A DNA stretch of 64,000 nucleotides from Serratia fonticola (GTDB lineage: Bacteria > Pseudomonadota > Gammaproteobacteria > Enterobacterales > Enterobacteriaceae): positions 1,054,001 to 1,118,000 of the forward strand of contig NZ_VFMK01000001.1 in assembly GCF_006715025.1 (NCBI RefSeq), read 5' to 3'. Position 1 is the first letter of the stretch. Every line of letters begins with the position of its first letter. This document shows, piece by piece, positions 27,833 through 37,015 of this stretch. A program made the translations under genes and the position numbers. Below the pieces are notes generated by a model. The model was not told where the DNA came from. It made no database searches and worked only from the letters and a program-made list of their open reading frames with translations.

Positions 27833-29077
27833 ATGTCTTCCGAAAATATCTGCATTTCTCCGGTGCTTGCCGCCGGGGAGCGAACATCTGCACCCGCCAA
27901 ATCGCTGAGTTTCCTCGAAGGGGTGGCGATGATTGTGGGTACCAATATCGGTGCAGGTGTGCTTTCCATTGCATATGCCTCTAGCAAAGCAGGCTATTTA
28001 CCTCTGTTATTCTGGCTGATCCTGGTGGGGTGTCTGACCACGATTACCATGCTGTACGTTGCCGAATCGACACTGCGCACCCGTGAACACCTGCAATTAA
28101 GTGGTCTTGCGCAGCGCTATGTGGGGGGATTGGGGGCCTGGCTGATGTTTGCTTCGGTCTGTGTCAACAGCGTGGGAGCACTTACCGCCTACATGAGTGG
28201 CAGCGGCAAACTATTGCAATCGTTGCTTGGTATCTCCCCGGCGTTTGGCAGTCTGCTGTTTTTTATCCCGGCAGCGTTGGTGCTCTACCTTGGCCTGAAA
28301 GCCATTGGCCGCGGCGAGAAGTTTATCAGTATTGGCATGGTCGTGATGCTTGCGGTATTGGTTGTCGCCACCTTGTTGAAGGATTCAACACAGATGCGCA
28401 ATCTGCTGGACGGTGACTGGCGCTTTATGGTGCCGGTGTTCAGCGTAGTGGTGTTCTGTTTCTCTGCCCAATATATCGTGCCGGAGATGGCGCGTGGTTT
28501 TGCCGATAAGCCAGCCCAACTGCCCAAGGCGATTATTGTCGGCATGGTGACCACCTTTGTGCTGTTGGCCGCAGTGCCGATGTCGGTGATTGCCCTCAGT
28601 GGCCTGGAGAATATTTCTGACGTCGCAACCATTTCCTGGGGGCAGGCGTTAGGAGAATGGGCTTTCTTCTCCGCCAATATCTTCGCCTTATGCGCCATGC
28701 TGACCTCGTACTGGGGGCTGGGCGGCAGCTTTCTGACCAATATTTTCGACAAGTTTCGCTTGGGGGATGATGAACGGCCATTCCGCCGTTTCATTGTGCT
28801 ATTGCTGGTTGTGCTACCGCCTTTTGCTCTGGCTTATAGCGGCTTGGTCTCTTTCGTCAATGCGCTGTATTTCGCTGGGGTATTCAGCGGGGTGATCCTG
28901 TCGATCATGCCAATGCTTATTTTACGCGGGGCGCGAGAACGGGGTGATCAGGTGCCGCTCTGGCAATGTAACTGGATCACCCATCCCGTGCTGCAAGTGA
29001 GTATCGTGCTGTTGTATCTGGGCTGCGCCGTTTATGCCATTGCCTCGCTGTTGGGTTACCTGCCCGCCGGTTGGTGA
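27833..29077 (+). CDS. Hydroxy/aromatic amino acid permease (HAAAP) family transporter
   Basis: A 414-residue transporter of the Mtr/TnaB/TyrP family with 11 helices. The family start is clear (VAMIVGTNIGAGVLSIAYAS) and YIVPEMARGF with the conserved Pro-Glu lies near residue 215. Known members import tryptophan or tyrosine; which amino acid this one takes is not readable from sequence. It lies on the gabTD strand 58 bp after gabD, separated only by a hairpin without T-run, so partial co-expression with the GABA genes is possible. It ends ahead of a clear terminator. Confidence 0.8.
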   Translation: MSSENICISPVLAAGERTSAPAKSLSFLEGVAMIVGTNIGAGVLSIAYASSKAGYLPLLFWLILVGCLTTITMLYVAESTLRTREHLQLSGLAQRYVGGLGAWLMFASVCVNSVGALTAYMSGSGKLLQSLLGISPAFGSLLFFIPAALVLYLGLKAIGRGEKFISIGMVVMLAVLVVATLLKDSTQMRNLLDGDWRFMVPVFSVVVFCFSAQYIVPEMARGFADKPAQLPKAIIVGMVTTFVLLAAVPMSVIALSGLENISDVATISWGQALGEWAFFSANIFALCAMLTSYWGLGGSFLTNIFDKFRLGDDERPFRRFIVLLLVVLPPFALAYSGLVSFVNALYFAGVFSGVILSIMPMLILRGARERGDQVPLWQCNWITHPVLQVSIVLLYLGCAVYAIASLLGYLPAGW

Positions 29078-29122
29078 TTTCCCCTCTCTGCAAGAAGTGA
29101 TGTTGTTTCTCAATATTGAGAA

Positions 29123-29151
29123 CGGCGGCGTCGTGGCCGCCGGTTTTTTTT
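29123..29151 (+). terminator. Terminator after the HAAAP permease gene
   Basis: CGGCGGC and GCCGCCG form a stem, followed by eight T. It reaches the stop codon of convergent yfcF. Confidence 0.85.
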
Positions 29152-29785
29152 AACCGCGCATTTTCTCCGGCAAAGCCAGCCACGCCCGTACTGAAGGACG
29201 TTGCCACTGTTTCTGCGCATAGTGGCGGATGTTTTCTGGCACCTCATCACCGTGCATCACCAGCCGGTTAAGCATCAGCGCCAGATCGGTATCGGCGATG
29301 CACCACTCGCGAAATAAATGATCCTGCCCATGGCTCAGCAATTTTTCCGTCGCGGCAAGTAACTTTTGTGCGGCCTGTTGAGCCGCTTCGCTCAATGGGG
29401 CGAATTTACCGCCACAAAAAATCACTTCGGTTGGCCGTTCTGCGCGCAATGGCAGCAGATCGCTGCGTAACCAGGCCTGGATCTCGCGGGCTTTGGCGCG
29501 TTGTTTCACATCACGCGGATAGACGGGATGAGCAGGGTGGATCTCTTCCAGGTATTCATCAATGGCGGAAGACTCTGAAAGCTGGAAACTGTCTATCACC
29601 AGCGTTGGCACGCGGTGAGTGAGCGACAAGGCGCCATAGGTTTGTCCCCGATTTTCCCCTTGCGATAAATCCACCGGCCTAACGGTGAAAGGGATCCCTT
29701 TTTCTGTCAGCGTAACAAAAGCTGACATGGCATAAGGGCTGAAAAAGTCTGCGTCAGTGTAGAGTACGGTGGCCAATGGATTCAT
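29150..29785 (-). CDS. yfcF: YfcF, glutathione S-transferase
   Basis: YfcF is a cytosolic glutathione transferase with peroxidase activity, implicated in oxidative stress defence. The 211 residues have a thioredoxin-like N-terminal domain (HFFSPY-type FFSPYAMSAFVTLTEKG, then VPTLVIDSFQLSESSAIDEYLEE with the Glu-Ser glutathione-binding pair at about 65-66) and an all-helical C-terminal domain containing FREWCIADTDLALMLNRLVMHGDEVPE, nearly the same as in E. coli. It is alone, convergent with the permease. The call is firm. Confidence 0.92.
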   Translation of the reverse strand: MNPLATVLYTDADFFSPYAMSAFVTLTEKGIPFTVRPVDLSQGENRGQTYGALSLTHRVPTLVIDSFQLSESSAIDEYLEEIHPAHPVYPRDVKQRAKAREIQAWLRSDLLPLRAERPTEVIFCGGKFAPLSEAAQQAAQKLLAATEKLLSHGQDHLFREWCIADTDLALMLNRLVMHGDEVPENIRHYAQKQWQRPSVRAWLALPEKMRG

Positions 29786-29925
29786 TACCTATTCCTAACA
29801 CGTCAGGGGGAGTCTGAAATCATTGGCGAACAACGAAATAAAATCAAGGTAATACGCCGTGATGGCTGATGATAAATCGTCATGGCGTATTAGCCATACT
29901 TATGCCCATCAGCTTATGAGCTCTG

Positions 29926-30579
29926 TCAGTTCTCACTGACCAGGATAATCCCCAGCCGGTCGATCAAGCCGACGATCTGTTGGCTGTCCAACTGAACACC
30001 TTCCAGATCGTTGTGGCGGATATCCAGATCCCCCAGTTCAGCACCGGTCAGGTTGCAGTGATTGAACGTCGCGCTGCGCCAGTCAAAATGGGTAAACTCG
30101 CCACCGGAGAGATCTGAACCGATGAAGGAGGCGCCCAGCACGTTAGCGCCGTTCCAGCGGTTTTCCCACAGTTCGCATTTCTCCAGCACCACTTTAGAGA
30201 AGTTGGCATAGCTCAGGTTGCTCTTGGTAATAAAGGCACTGCAAAAATAACTACGCTGCGAAATCATGTTCATAAAGTTTGCCCCGCGAAAATCGGCCCC
30301 TTGTACTTTGCACTCGCGGATTTCCAGGCCAAGCGCCTGGGTATTTCGCAAATCTGCCAGCGAGAGATCGCAACTTTTGAAACTGGCATCTTTCAAGATG
30401 GCGCGATTAAACGTGCAGCCGAGCTGTGTCTCTTCATCATAGAAAATACAGCCAATAAATTGAGTATCGGTCAGATCGGCGCCAGAGAAGTCACAGTTCA
30501 GGAATTTACCTTGGGTAATGGTTTCCCCACGGAACTGGTCACGGGCGATCTTGGTGGATTGCAGAAGTAAGGGTTGCAT
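29926..30579 (-). CDS. Qnr-family pentapeptide-repeat protein (QnrB-like, chromosomal)
   Basis: Qnr proteins are DNA-mimicking right-handed quadrilateral beta-helices that bind gyrase and topoisomerase IV and lower quinolone susceptibility. The 217 residues are almost entirely A(D/N)LxX pentapeptides with the central Gly break, and match QnrB stretches as I recall them: KVVLEKCELWENRW, GSDLSGGEF and LGDLDIR. Chromosomal Qnr of this type are known in Serratia and relatives. The start at 30579 is followed by a divergent leader; a perfect LexA box sits 8 bp upstream. The gene stands alone, flanked by yfcF and the MATE exporter. Confidence 0.9.
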   Translation of the reverse strand: MQPLLLQSTKIARDQFRGETITQGKFLNCDFSGADLTDTQFIGCIFYDEETQLGCTFNRAILKDASFKSCDLSLADLRNTQALGLEIRECKVQGADFRGANFMNMISQRSYFCSAFITKSNLSYANFSKVVLEKCELWENRWNGANVLGASFIGSDLSGGEFTHFDWRSATFNHCNLTGAELGDLDIRHNDLEGVQLDSQQIVGLIDRLGIILVSEN

Positions 30580-30586
30580 TTTTTAC

Positions 30587-30602
30587 CTGTTTTTTTATAC
30601 AG
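30587..30602. promoter_or_regulatory. LexA box directly upstream of qnr
   Basis: CTGTATAAAAAAACAG on the minus strand is a full CTG-N10-CAG SOS box, ending 8 bp before the qnr start codon. QnrB genes are known to be LexA-repressed through a box in the same position, so DNA damage should induce this gene. Confidence 0.9.
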
Positions 30603-30771
30603 CCTGGTGCGATAGTACCCGAGTATCACCATGAAGGGAAAGCGGTTTTTATCGGGCAGATAAACGCTTTGTTGCCATTTTACACCGTGGGTGAGAAAGA
30701 ATACCTTGCAGAATAAGTGCCAATAAATCATCATTTAAAACGATGTTTCACTTCCTTCCTACAGGCCAATT

Positions 30772-32232
30772 TTGAATTTACACGCGGTAGTGCGCCAACG
30801 CGTTGCCAAAACACATTGGTATACCAAGCGAAAAAGTTATCGGGTGCTTTTCTGGCGTGAGATCACGCCGCTCGCCATACCCATCTTCCTGGAGAACACC
30901 TGCGTACTGCTGATGGGGGTGGTGAGCACCTTCCTGGTGAGTTGGCTGGGTAAAGAGTCGATGGCTGGCGTGGGGCTGGCGGACAGCTTCAATATGGTCA
31001 TTATGGCCTTTTTCGCCGCAGTGGATTTGGGCACCACGGTTGTGGTGGCCTTCAGCCTGGGTACTCGGGATCCTAAACGGGCACGTGCGGCAGCACGGCA
31101 GTCGCTGATATTAATGACCGTCGTCGCCTTGCTGCTGGCAGCAGGGATCCATTTGGCGGGTGAACAGATCATTGATGTGATTGCCGGTGAAGCCACGCCC
31201 GAAGTCAAAGCGCTGGCCCTCTCTTATCTGCAAACCACCGTGTGGAGCTATCCGGCAGCGGCGATTGCGTTAATCGGCAGTGGAGCTCTGCGTGGTGCTG
31301 GCAATACCAAGATCCCACTGTTGATTAATGGCGGTATGAATATCCTTAATATTCTGATCAGCAGCACATTGATCTATGGCCTGTTGGGTTGGCAAGGACT
31401 GGGTTTTGTGGGGGCCGGGCTGGGACTGACCATTTCCCGTTATATTGGCGCGATCGGCATTATTTATGTGCTGGCTATCGGGATTAACCCAGCGCTTCGC
31501 ATTTCGCTAAAGAGTTATCTCACCCCCTTAAACAGCAGTATCTTGCGCGAGGTCTTGGGGATTGGTATTCCGGCCAGTATCGAATCGGTGCTGTTTAACG
31601 GCGGTAAATTGCTGACGCAGATGTTTGTGGCTGGCATGGGGACTAACGTCATTGCCGGTAACTTTATCGCGTTCTCCATTGCCGCTCTGATTAACCTGCC
31701 GGGCAACGCTCTGGGTTCAGCATCGACCATTATTGTCGGTAAACGTTTGGGCAAGGGGCAGATTGCTCAGGCAGAACGACAACTACGCCACGTGTTCTGG
31801 CTGGCTACCATCGGTTTGACGGTGCTGGCCTGGGGAACCGCTCCCTTTGCCGGGTTGTTTGCCTCGTTTTATACCCAGGAGGAGGATGTTAAAGAGGTGG
31901 TCAAAATCCTGATTTGGCTTAACGCTGCCTTTATGCCGATCTGGGCCGCCTCGTGGGTGCTGCCCGCTGGGTTGAAAGGGGCGCGTGATGCCCGGTTTGC
32001 CATGTGGGTTTCGATGTTGGGCATGTGGGGTTGCCGGGTGATCGCCGGTTATACCTTGGGTGTGGTGCTCGGCATGGGGGTCGTCGGGGTTTGGTTGGGC
32101 ATGTTCTTCGACTGGGCGGTACGTGGCGCCTTGTTCTACTGGCGTATGGTGAGTGGCCGTTGGCTGTGGAAGTACCCGCGGCGTGGGGGTAAGGAACCGC
32201 TCATTCCGGCAGAAGAATCACAATCCGGCTAA
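30772..32232 (+). CDS. yeeO: YeeO-like MATE-family exporter
   Basis: A 486-residue MATE transporter with 12 helices, nearly the same as the body of E. coli YeeO (which exports FMN/FAD and, when overproduced, dipeptides): LFWREITPLAIPIFLEN, STFLVSWLGKESMAGVGLADS, GSGALRGAGNTKIPLLING, PGNALGSASTIIVG and SWVLPAGLKGARDARFAMW. The frame opens with TTG at 30772 and a weak AGG upstream; ATT or a GTG six codons on are alternatives, so the exact start is uncertain. Export of flavins would be of interest next to a flavoprotein cluster, but that is an inference. Confidence 0.85.
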   Translation: MNLHAVVRQRVAKTHWYTKRKSYRVLFWREITPLAIPIFLENTCVLLMGVVSTFLVSWLGKESMAGVGLADSFNMVIMAFFAAVDLGTTVVVAFSLGTRDPKRARAAARQSLILMTVVALLLAAGIHLAGEQIIDVIAGEATPEVKALALSYLQTTVWSYPAAAIALIGSGALRGAGNTKIPLLINGGMNILNILISSTLIYGLLGWQGLGFVGAGLGLTISRYIGAIGIIYVLAIGINPALRISLKSYLTPLNSSILREVLGIGIPASIESVLFNGGKLLTQMFVAGMGTNVIAGNFIAFSIAALINLPGNALGSASTIIVGKRLGKGQIAQAERQLRHVFWLATIGLTVLAWGTAPFAGLFASFYTQEEDVKEVVKILIWLNAAFMPIWAASWVLPAGLKGARDARFAMWVSMLGMWGCRVIAGYTLGVVLGMGVVGVWLGMFFDWAVRGALFYWRMVSGRWLWKYPRRGGKEPLIPAEESQSG

Positions 32233-32378
32233 AAGTGCAGGGACTAACGGCTGTCTCTGCCCGGTTTGGAGGCCCGGTTAAAGGCCTCACCCGGTGATGC
32301 GGGCTGGCCACCTTGTGGGGAGCAGTAAACGTCTGGACGTGTTTTTGCTCCCCCAAAGGGCCGGGAATACGCGTTGAA

Positions 32379-33146
32379 TTATTTGGCGCGAAATGCCGTA
32401 ACGGTATCCCACGCAACCTGCTGCAGCGCTTTAGCTGTCTGTTCTGTCATGGTGCTATCGACTGGGAGTGCGCCACCCACGGGGGAATGGTCATAAAGCG
32501 TGGCGAACAGCACGCAGGCGGCCAGATAGGTTCCTGCTAACGAAGGATGGCTGCCATCGCTGTGGTACAGATCAATTTCTGGATGCGCCTTTATTGCGTT
32601 GCTGAATGCCAGACCAACGGGAGCCATATATCCGCCGGTTTTGCTGGCGATATCAAGATAGGCTTTTTCGAGTTTTGCCGTCTGTTCTGGTTTATCCTTG
32701 TTAGCCCAGGTCATGAAGTACACCACCTTGGAACCGGCTTTGTGAGCAACATCGGCCATTTTGGTGGCAGACTCAACGAAATAATCCCGTGACTCTGCTT
32801 TGGCGGAGAATGGCTCTGTGGAGTTGCCCTGCAGGATCACGACATCCCATTTTTGCAGCGAATTCTGCATTGTCAGGTTAGGGATATGCCAGCCCAGACG
32901 CCCGCTTGAGATGGTGATAGCGCGGAACGCATAGCCTTTCGCCTCATTGGGCAACAGCGAACGGGTGAGATCGCGCAGGCGGGTATTGACGTTATTGTTG
33001 TAGTGCGAGTATGAATTACCGTAAATGACGACGGTTTTATTTTCTCCGCTTAGCTTATCTTGTGGGGAGGCGGCAATAATGGCGTCGGCATAAGCGTTCG
33101 TTATCAATGCCAGACAACCCGCCAGCAGTAGCATACACTTTTTCAT
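32379..33146 (-). CDS. Secreted SGNH-type hydrolase
   Basis: A 255-residue protein with a clear signal peptide (MKKCMLLLAGCLALITNAYA, cleavage near 21). The mature part has the pieces of an SGNH (GDSL-like) hydrolase: VVIYGNSYSHYN as block I with the nucleophile Ser, ILQGNS as the Gly-Asn block, and YHSDGSHPSLAGTYLAA with the Asp-x-x-His pair. Block I reads GNSYS rather than GDS, as in some divergent families. It should be periplasmic or exported; whether its target is an acyl or acetyl ester is unknown. It is convergent with yeeO and its neighbours give no clue. Confidence 0.7.
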   Translation of the reverse strand: MKKCMLLLAGCLALITNAYADAIIAASPQDKLSGENKTVVIYGNSYSHYNNNVNTRLRDLTRSLLPNEAKGYAFRAITISSGRLGWHIPNLTMQNSLQKWDVVILQGNSTEPFSAKAESRDYFVESATKMADVAHKAGSKVVYFMTWANKDKPEQTAKLEKAYLDIASKTGGYMAPVGLAFSNAIKAHPEIDLYHSDGSHPSLAGTYLAACVLFATLYDHSPVGGALPVDSTMTEQTAKALQQVAWDTVTAFRAK

Positions 33147-33442
33147 TCTCTATCCCTCAGCGGTCATTTTTAGTTTTGGGTTTCATGCTTTTATTTTCTT
33201 AGAGCAAAATAAAATCAATTACCCCCGGAATCTAGGGTTGCGCAATATCAGTACCTTTTATGAAGAGTAAATGACAATAAATAGCGATGAATATGGGAAT
33301 TGTTTTTTCTCATATTAAAATGTGACGCCCCCCTCAAAAATAAAGTCGGCTAGGATTTGTGACGCTTTTTCTCAATGCTGGCGCGTTATATAAAAAGCAC
33401 TGATGCTCGATTGACGCGATAATGAAACAAGCCGCCAATTTA

Positions 33443-33458
33443 TGTTAGATCTATCACA
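33443..33458. promoter_or_regulatory. Strong candidate CRP site ahead of the lyase gene
   Basis: TGTTA-GATCTA-TCACA, flanked by TTA and TTT, matches the extended CRP consensus at nearly all positions. It lies 149 bp before the lyase start in the 460-bp gap 33147-33606, which has no gene but is AT-rich. The gap also contains the promoter of the divergent SGNH gene. Confidence 0.65.
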
Positions 33459-33606
33459 TTTTCTGCACTGATTTTCTGCCGGTATCGGGGAAAAACACAT
33501 TCCCATTTTTCTACAACAGTAATTGCCGCAAAATTCAAATGGCGAAGATGAAATAAATATTATTGATGTGCTGTCTATCAGCCATAGACGTTTACGGGAG
33601 TTTATA

Positions 33607-34983
33607 ATGCATAGCAGTCCAAGTTCGGTTTTTGATTCAGAACTGTATTCATCGCTATTCACTCAGTCGGAAATGAAAGCGATTTGGTCGGATGAAAACC
33701 TTATCCGCTGTTGGTTGACGTTTGAAGCGACAGTTGCGAAGGTGCAGGCGCAATTAGCCATTATTCCCGACCAGGCCGCAACGGAAATCAACGCGACCTG
33801 TGAGGCTCTAAGTATCGACTGGCCGCGCCTGGCCACGGAAACATGCACCGTAGGCATGGCAATAAAACCCCTTATTGATCAAATTGCCGATGCGGGTACC
33901 CCGTTGGTGAAGAAGTATTTACACTGGGGCTGTACTACCCAGGATTTGCTGGATTCCGCGCTGGCGATGCGCATGAAGCAATCTCTGCAATTACTGCGTA
34001 GCCAATTGGTCCAACTGGCTGAAAAGGTCAAGGACATGGCGCTTGAGCATAAGCAGACGGTGATGGTGGCCAGAACCAATTCTGTGGATGCTTCTGCCAC
34101 AACCTGGGGGCTGCAGGCCAGTAGCTATCTGGCAGAGATTACCCGCCATATCCAGCGTCTGGATCGCCTTTATCCTGCGGCAACCACCGGGCTGTTCGGT
34201 GGTGCGGTGGGTAATCTTGCCTCTGTGGGTCATCAAGGCATGGACATACGACAAAAGCTGATGGATGGGCTGGGCCTGTCATGCCCAGTCGGGATGATGA
34301 ATGCCAGCCAGGATCATATCGTTGAGGCGGTGCAGTTTTTTGCTCTGGTACACGGCACGCTCTGCCGTATGGCCAACGATGTCGAAACCCAGGGGCGCAC
34401 CTCGATTGCCGAACTGCGCGAAGGCGAGGGTGGTGGCGGTTCCAGCACCATGCCGCACAAAACCAATCCGCGCGCCAGTAACATGATGCAAACCCTGTCG
34501 CGCCTTGGCTGGACCTATGCCGCGGGGGCAACTCACCTGCTCGACCAGTGCGACGTTCGTTCCGCCTCTATGCGCGTGCTCAACTGGACGCTGGTGCCAG
34601 AATCGGCACTGGTACTCTCGGCAAGTCTTGAACGTGCTATCCGGCTGATTTCCTGTCTGGTGGTGGACAAAGAGAAAATGCGCAGCAATTTTGCCGCCTC
34701 GAAGAACTTTATCATGTCGGAATCCGTTTCCATGAAGCTGGCGGAAAAGATTGGCCGTGACGCCGCCTATAATCTGACGAAAAAGCTGTTGAAAGGAGCC
34801 GATGGTTCCCAGGATCTGTTGCAATGTGTCATGGGGAGCGAGCAGATCCGCGAAGTGCTCACGGACGAGGAGATCGGTGCCGCCTGCGATCCGTTGTCTT
34901 ACATTGGCTGCAATGATCAATTGATTGACGAAACCATTGCCGCTTTTGACGCCTATATCGGTGCCGCGGCATTGCAGCACTGA
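33607..34983 (+). CDS. Fumarase/aspartase-superfamily lyase (CMLE/ADSL-like), substrate unknown
   Basis: A 458-residue lyase nearest to 3-carboxymuconate cycloisomerase (PcaB) and adenylosuccinate lyase. Seen: HWGCTTQDLLDS near 105 (catalytic His block) and the superfamily signature GGGSSTMPHKTNP near 275-288. Apart from CMLE, members of this superfamily release fumarate from a substituted succinate. ATG 33607 has GGGAG upstream and gives the usual length; the longer frame from 33523 is rejected. No other protocatechuate gene is nearby. It is followed by a DcuC-type carrier, malic enzyme and a fumarate-reductase-like flavoprotein, so a fumarate-yielding reaction is the best inference. Confidence 0.8.
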   Translation: MHSSPSSVFDSELYSSLFTQSEMKAIWSDENLIRCWLTFEATVAKVQAQLAIIPDQAATEINATCEALSIDWPRLATETCTVGMAIKPLIDQIADAGTPLVKKYLHWGCTTQDLLDSALAMRMKQSLQLLRSQLVQLAEKVKDMALEHKQTVMVARTNSVDASATTWGLQASSYLAEITRHIQRLDRLYPAATTGLFGGAVGNLASVGHQGMDIRQKLMDGLGLSCPVGMMNASQDHIVEAVQFFALVHGTLCRMANDVETQGRTSIAELREGEGGGGSSTMPHKTNPRASNMMQTLSRLGWTYAAGATHLLDQCDVRSASMRVLNWTLVPESALVLSASLERAIRLISCLVVDKEKMRSNFAASKNFIMSESVSMKLAEKIGRDAAYNLTKKLLKGADGSQDLLQCVMGSEQIREVLTDEEIGAACDPLSYIGCNDQLIDETIAAFDAYIGAAALQH

Positions 34984-35604
34984 ATTCTGCTGTATGAAAC
35001 CTTCCCCCGGCAGGCATCGGGGGAGGCGCCCCATCTGCAGGGTAACGATTCAAAAGTACCTTTCTGGCGGCTATCGACAACAACGTCGGTCAGCCGCTGC
35101 CATCCTCAATGATAAAATCTTTAATTAACATCATGGCATATTCATATATGGAATAAACCAAGTGATGAGAATAACGATATTTTCACTATTCTGAATGATA
35201 TCAATCAATTTAAATGCCAGGTTCATGTTTTGTGATTGTTACCTGCGATGGTAATGATTTTATTTATCCTGGTTGCAAATACCTTGTGAAAATATTTTAG
35301 CCTGAGTGCGTGATATCAGTTAAAACAGTGTCATCCACCTGTGCGATGGGCACTTTTATCACAGAGGTAAAGGAAAAGAACGTTATTAAATCCGACAGGG
35401 TGTTGGGGACGTTTTGCAGGATGAAAATACACCGTTTGGCATAATGAGATCATGCGCACATTTTATTGCGGGAAAAACATTTTCTCATTCCTCCTTGGAA
35501 GTACTGCTTCTACCATGAACTTGCCAACACCATTCTCTTAATTTACGAAATAATAAATATTCTTATTATAACTTTTCTGCATCAGAAAAAGTAAAGGACG
35601 ACCT
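34984..35604. other. 621-bp gene-free control region before dcuC
   Basis: AT-rich with no credible reading frame. A GC hairpin (CTTCCCCCG with CGGGGGAGG, about 34999-35023) follows the lyase stop without a T-run. The rest is promoter-like, with an FNR box at 35195-35208, and shows the AT content expected of a long regulatory region. Confidence 0.5.
35195..35208. promoter_or_regulatory. Candidate FNR box
   Basis: ATGAT-ATCA-ATCAA matches the FNR consensus TTGAT-N4-ATCAA at 9 of 10 positions. It is about 400 bp before dcuC. Anaerobic control would suit a fumarate-using cluster. Confidence 0.5.
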
Positions 35605-36978
35605 ATGATTACATTTATCATTGCGATAGTGGTTACTGTTATAGCCGCATGGTTAATCATTAAAAACTATCAGCCCCAGACCGTTTTACTCTTGGCAGGG
35701 TTGATATTGCTGACGATAACCGCTGTTTTCTATCCTGAAAAAAGCATTCTGTATGGGAAGGCGGCGTCGACGGGTTCAACCTGGTTAGATATTTTTGCTT
35801 TTGCCAAAGGATCACTGAGCACACAAGTTGCCGGAATTGGTCTGATCATCATGGCGGCTGGTGGCTTTGCCAGCTATATGGATCACATCAAAGCGTCAAA
35901 CGCGATGGTGAATGTCTGCATCCGCCCTTTACAGTTGATCAAAGCGCCTTATGTCATTCTGGCGCTGGGCTATATCTGTGCCCAACTGTTGCATGTTGCT
36001 ATTTCTAGTGCTGCCGGGCTTGCCATGCTGTTACTGGTGACCTTCTTCCCTGTGCTAGTGCGCCTAGGGGTAAGTAAGGCGGCCGCTGCGGCCATGATAG
36101 GCTTGTGTGCATTTATGGACCTGGGCCCGGCGGTTGGTACTGCCAACCTGGCGGCTAAACATGCCGGTATGGAAGCTGCCGTCTACTTTGCCCACTACCA
36201 GTTGCCTATCGCGATTGCTGTCATGCTGGTGGTCTCCGTGCTGGTTTACTTCACCGCCAAACATTACGACAAGAAAGACGGTCATGTGGTCGTCATTCAG
36301 GATGTCAGCCAACAGGGTAATGCAGAAGAAGGCGAGTCAGCGCCGCTGCTGTACGCCATTCTTCCGGTGTTTCCGGTGGTATTGGTTCTGGTCTTCAGCC
36401 CGCTGGTGATTGACACCATTAAGGTCGACGTTGTCACTGCAATGATCCTCGGTACGCTGCTGGCCTTTGTTTGCGAGCTGTGTGTTAAACGTGATTTCCG
36501 TGCCTGCTGCAAGGGCGTGCAAGTGTTCTTTAAAGGCATGGGCGGCATGTTCACCAGTATCGTTTCTCTGCTGGTATGTGCGGATATCTATGCCCAGGGT
36601 ATGCAGAAAATTGGCGCGATCGATTACCTGCTTGAGACGGTGCAAACCGCTGGCTTTGGTTTTGACAGCATGACCATCGTAATGACGCTGTTGGTCGGTG
36701 TAACGGCGGTATTGACTGGCTCCGGTGTTGCTGCCTTCTTCTCTTTCTCCGGTATGGCACCTTCCATCGCCAGCAAATTTGGTGAAAGCGCCGTTCACAT
36801 GATCCTGCCGATGCAGTTGATGGCAGGGATGGGGCGCTCTATTTCACCGGTGGCTGGGATAATCATTGCGGTCAGTAAAGCGGGCGAATGTTCACCTTTC
36901 ATGATTGTGCGCAGAACCCTGATCCCTGCTATTGGCGGCATTCTTACCATGATGGCTGCTAACTTCCTGTTGCGCTGA
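35605..36978 (+). CDS. DcuC-family C4-dicarboxylate transporter
   Basis: A 457-residue transporter of the DcuC family, whose E. coli member exports succinate and exchanges C4-dicarboxylates in anaerobic growth. Shared parts with DcuC include the hydrophobic start (ITFIIAIVVTVIAAWLIIKNY), ASTGSTWLDIF, VAISSAAGLAMLLLVTFFPV, AILPVFPVVLVLVFSP, VFFKGMGGMFTSIVSLLV and MGRSISPVAGIIIAVSKAG. Twelve or so helices are expected. It is 37 bp before the malic enzyme gene and shares its operon. It could equally move a related short acid that the neighbouring lyase acts on. The protein differs too much from E. coli DcuC to be called its orthologue. Confidence 0.85.
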   Translation: MITFIIAIVVTVIAAWLIIKNYQPQTVLLLAGLILLTITAVFYPEKSILYGKAASTGSTWLDIFAFAKGSLSTQVAGIGLIIMAAGGFASYMDHIKASNAMVNVCIRPLQLIKAPYVILALGYICAQLLHVAISSAAGLAMLLLVTFFPVLVRLGVSKAAAAAMIGLCAFMDLGPAVGTANLAAKHAGMEAAVYFAHYQLPIAIAVMLVVSVLVYFTAKHYDKKDGHVVVIQDVSQQGNAEEGESAPLLYAILPVFPVVLVLVFSPLVIDTIKVDVVTAMILGTLLAFVCELCVKRDFRACCKGVQVFFKGMGGMFTSIVSLLVCADIYAQGMQKIGAIDYLLETVQTAGFGFDSMTIVMTLLVGVTAVLTGSGVAAFFSFSGMAPSIASKFGESAVHMILPMQLMAGMGRSISPVAGIIIAVSKAGECSPFMIVRRTLIPAIGGILTMMAANFLLR

Positions 36979-37015
36979 AAACCAGGCACTTTCACCATTA
37001 ACAACAGGTATCTGG

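Noticed and set aside
34279..35034. 251-residue frame on the minus strand
   Set aside because: Antisense to the lyase, which has family motifs over its full length.
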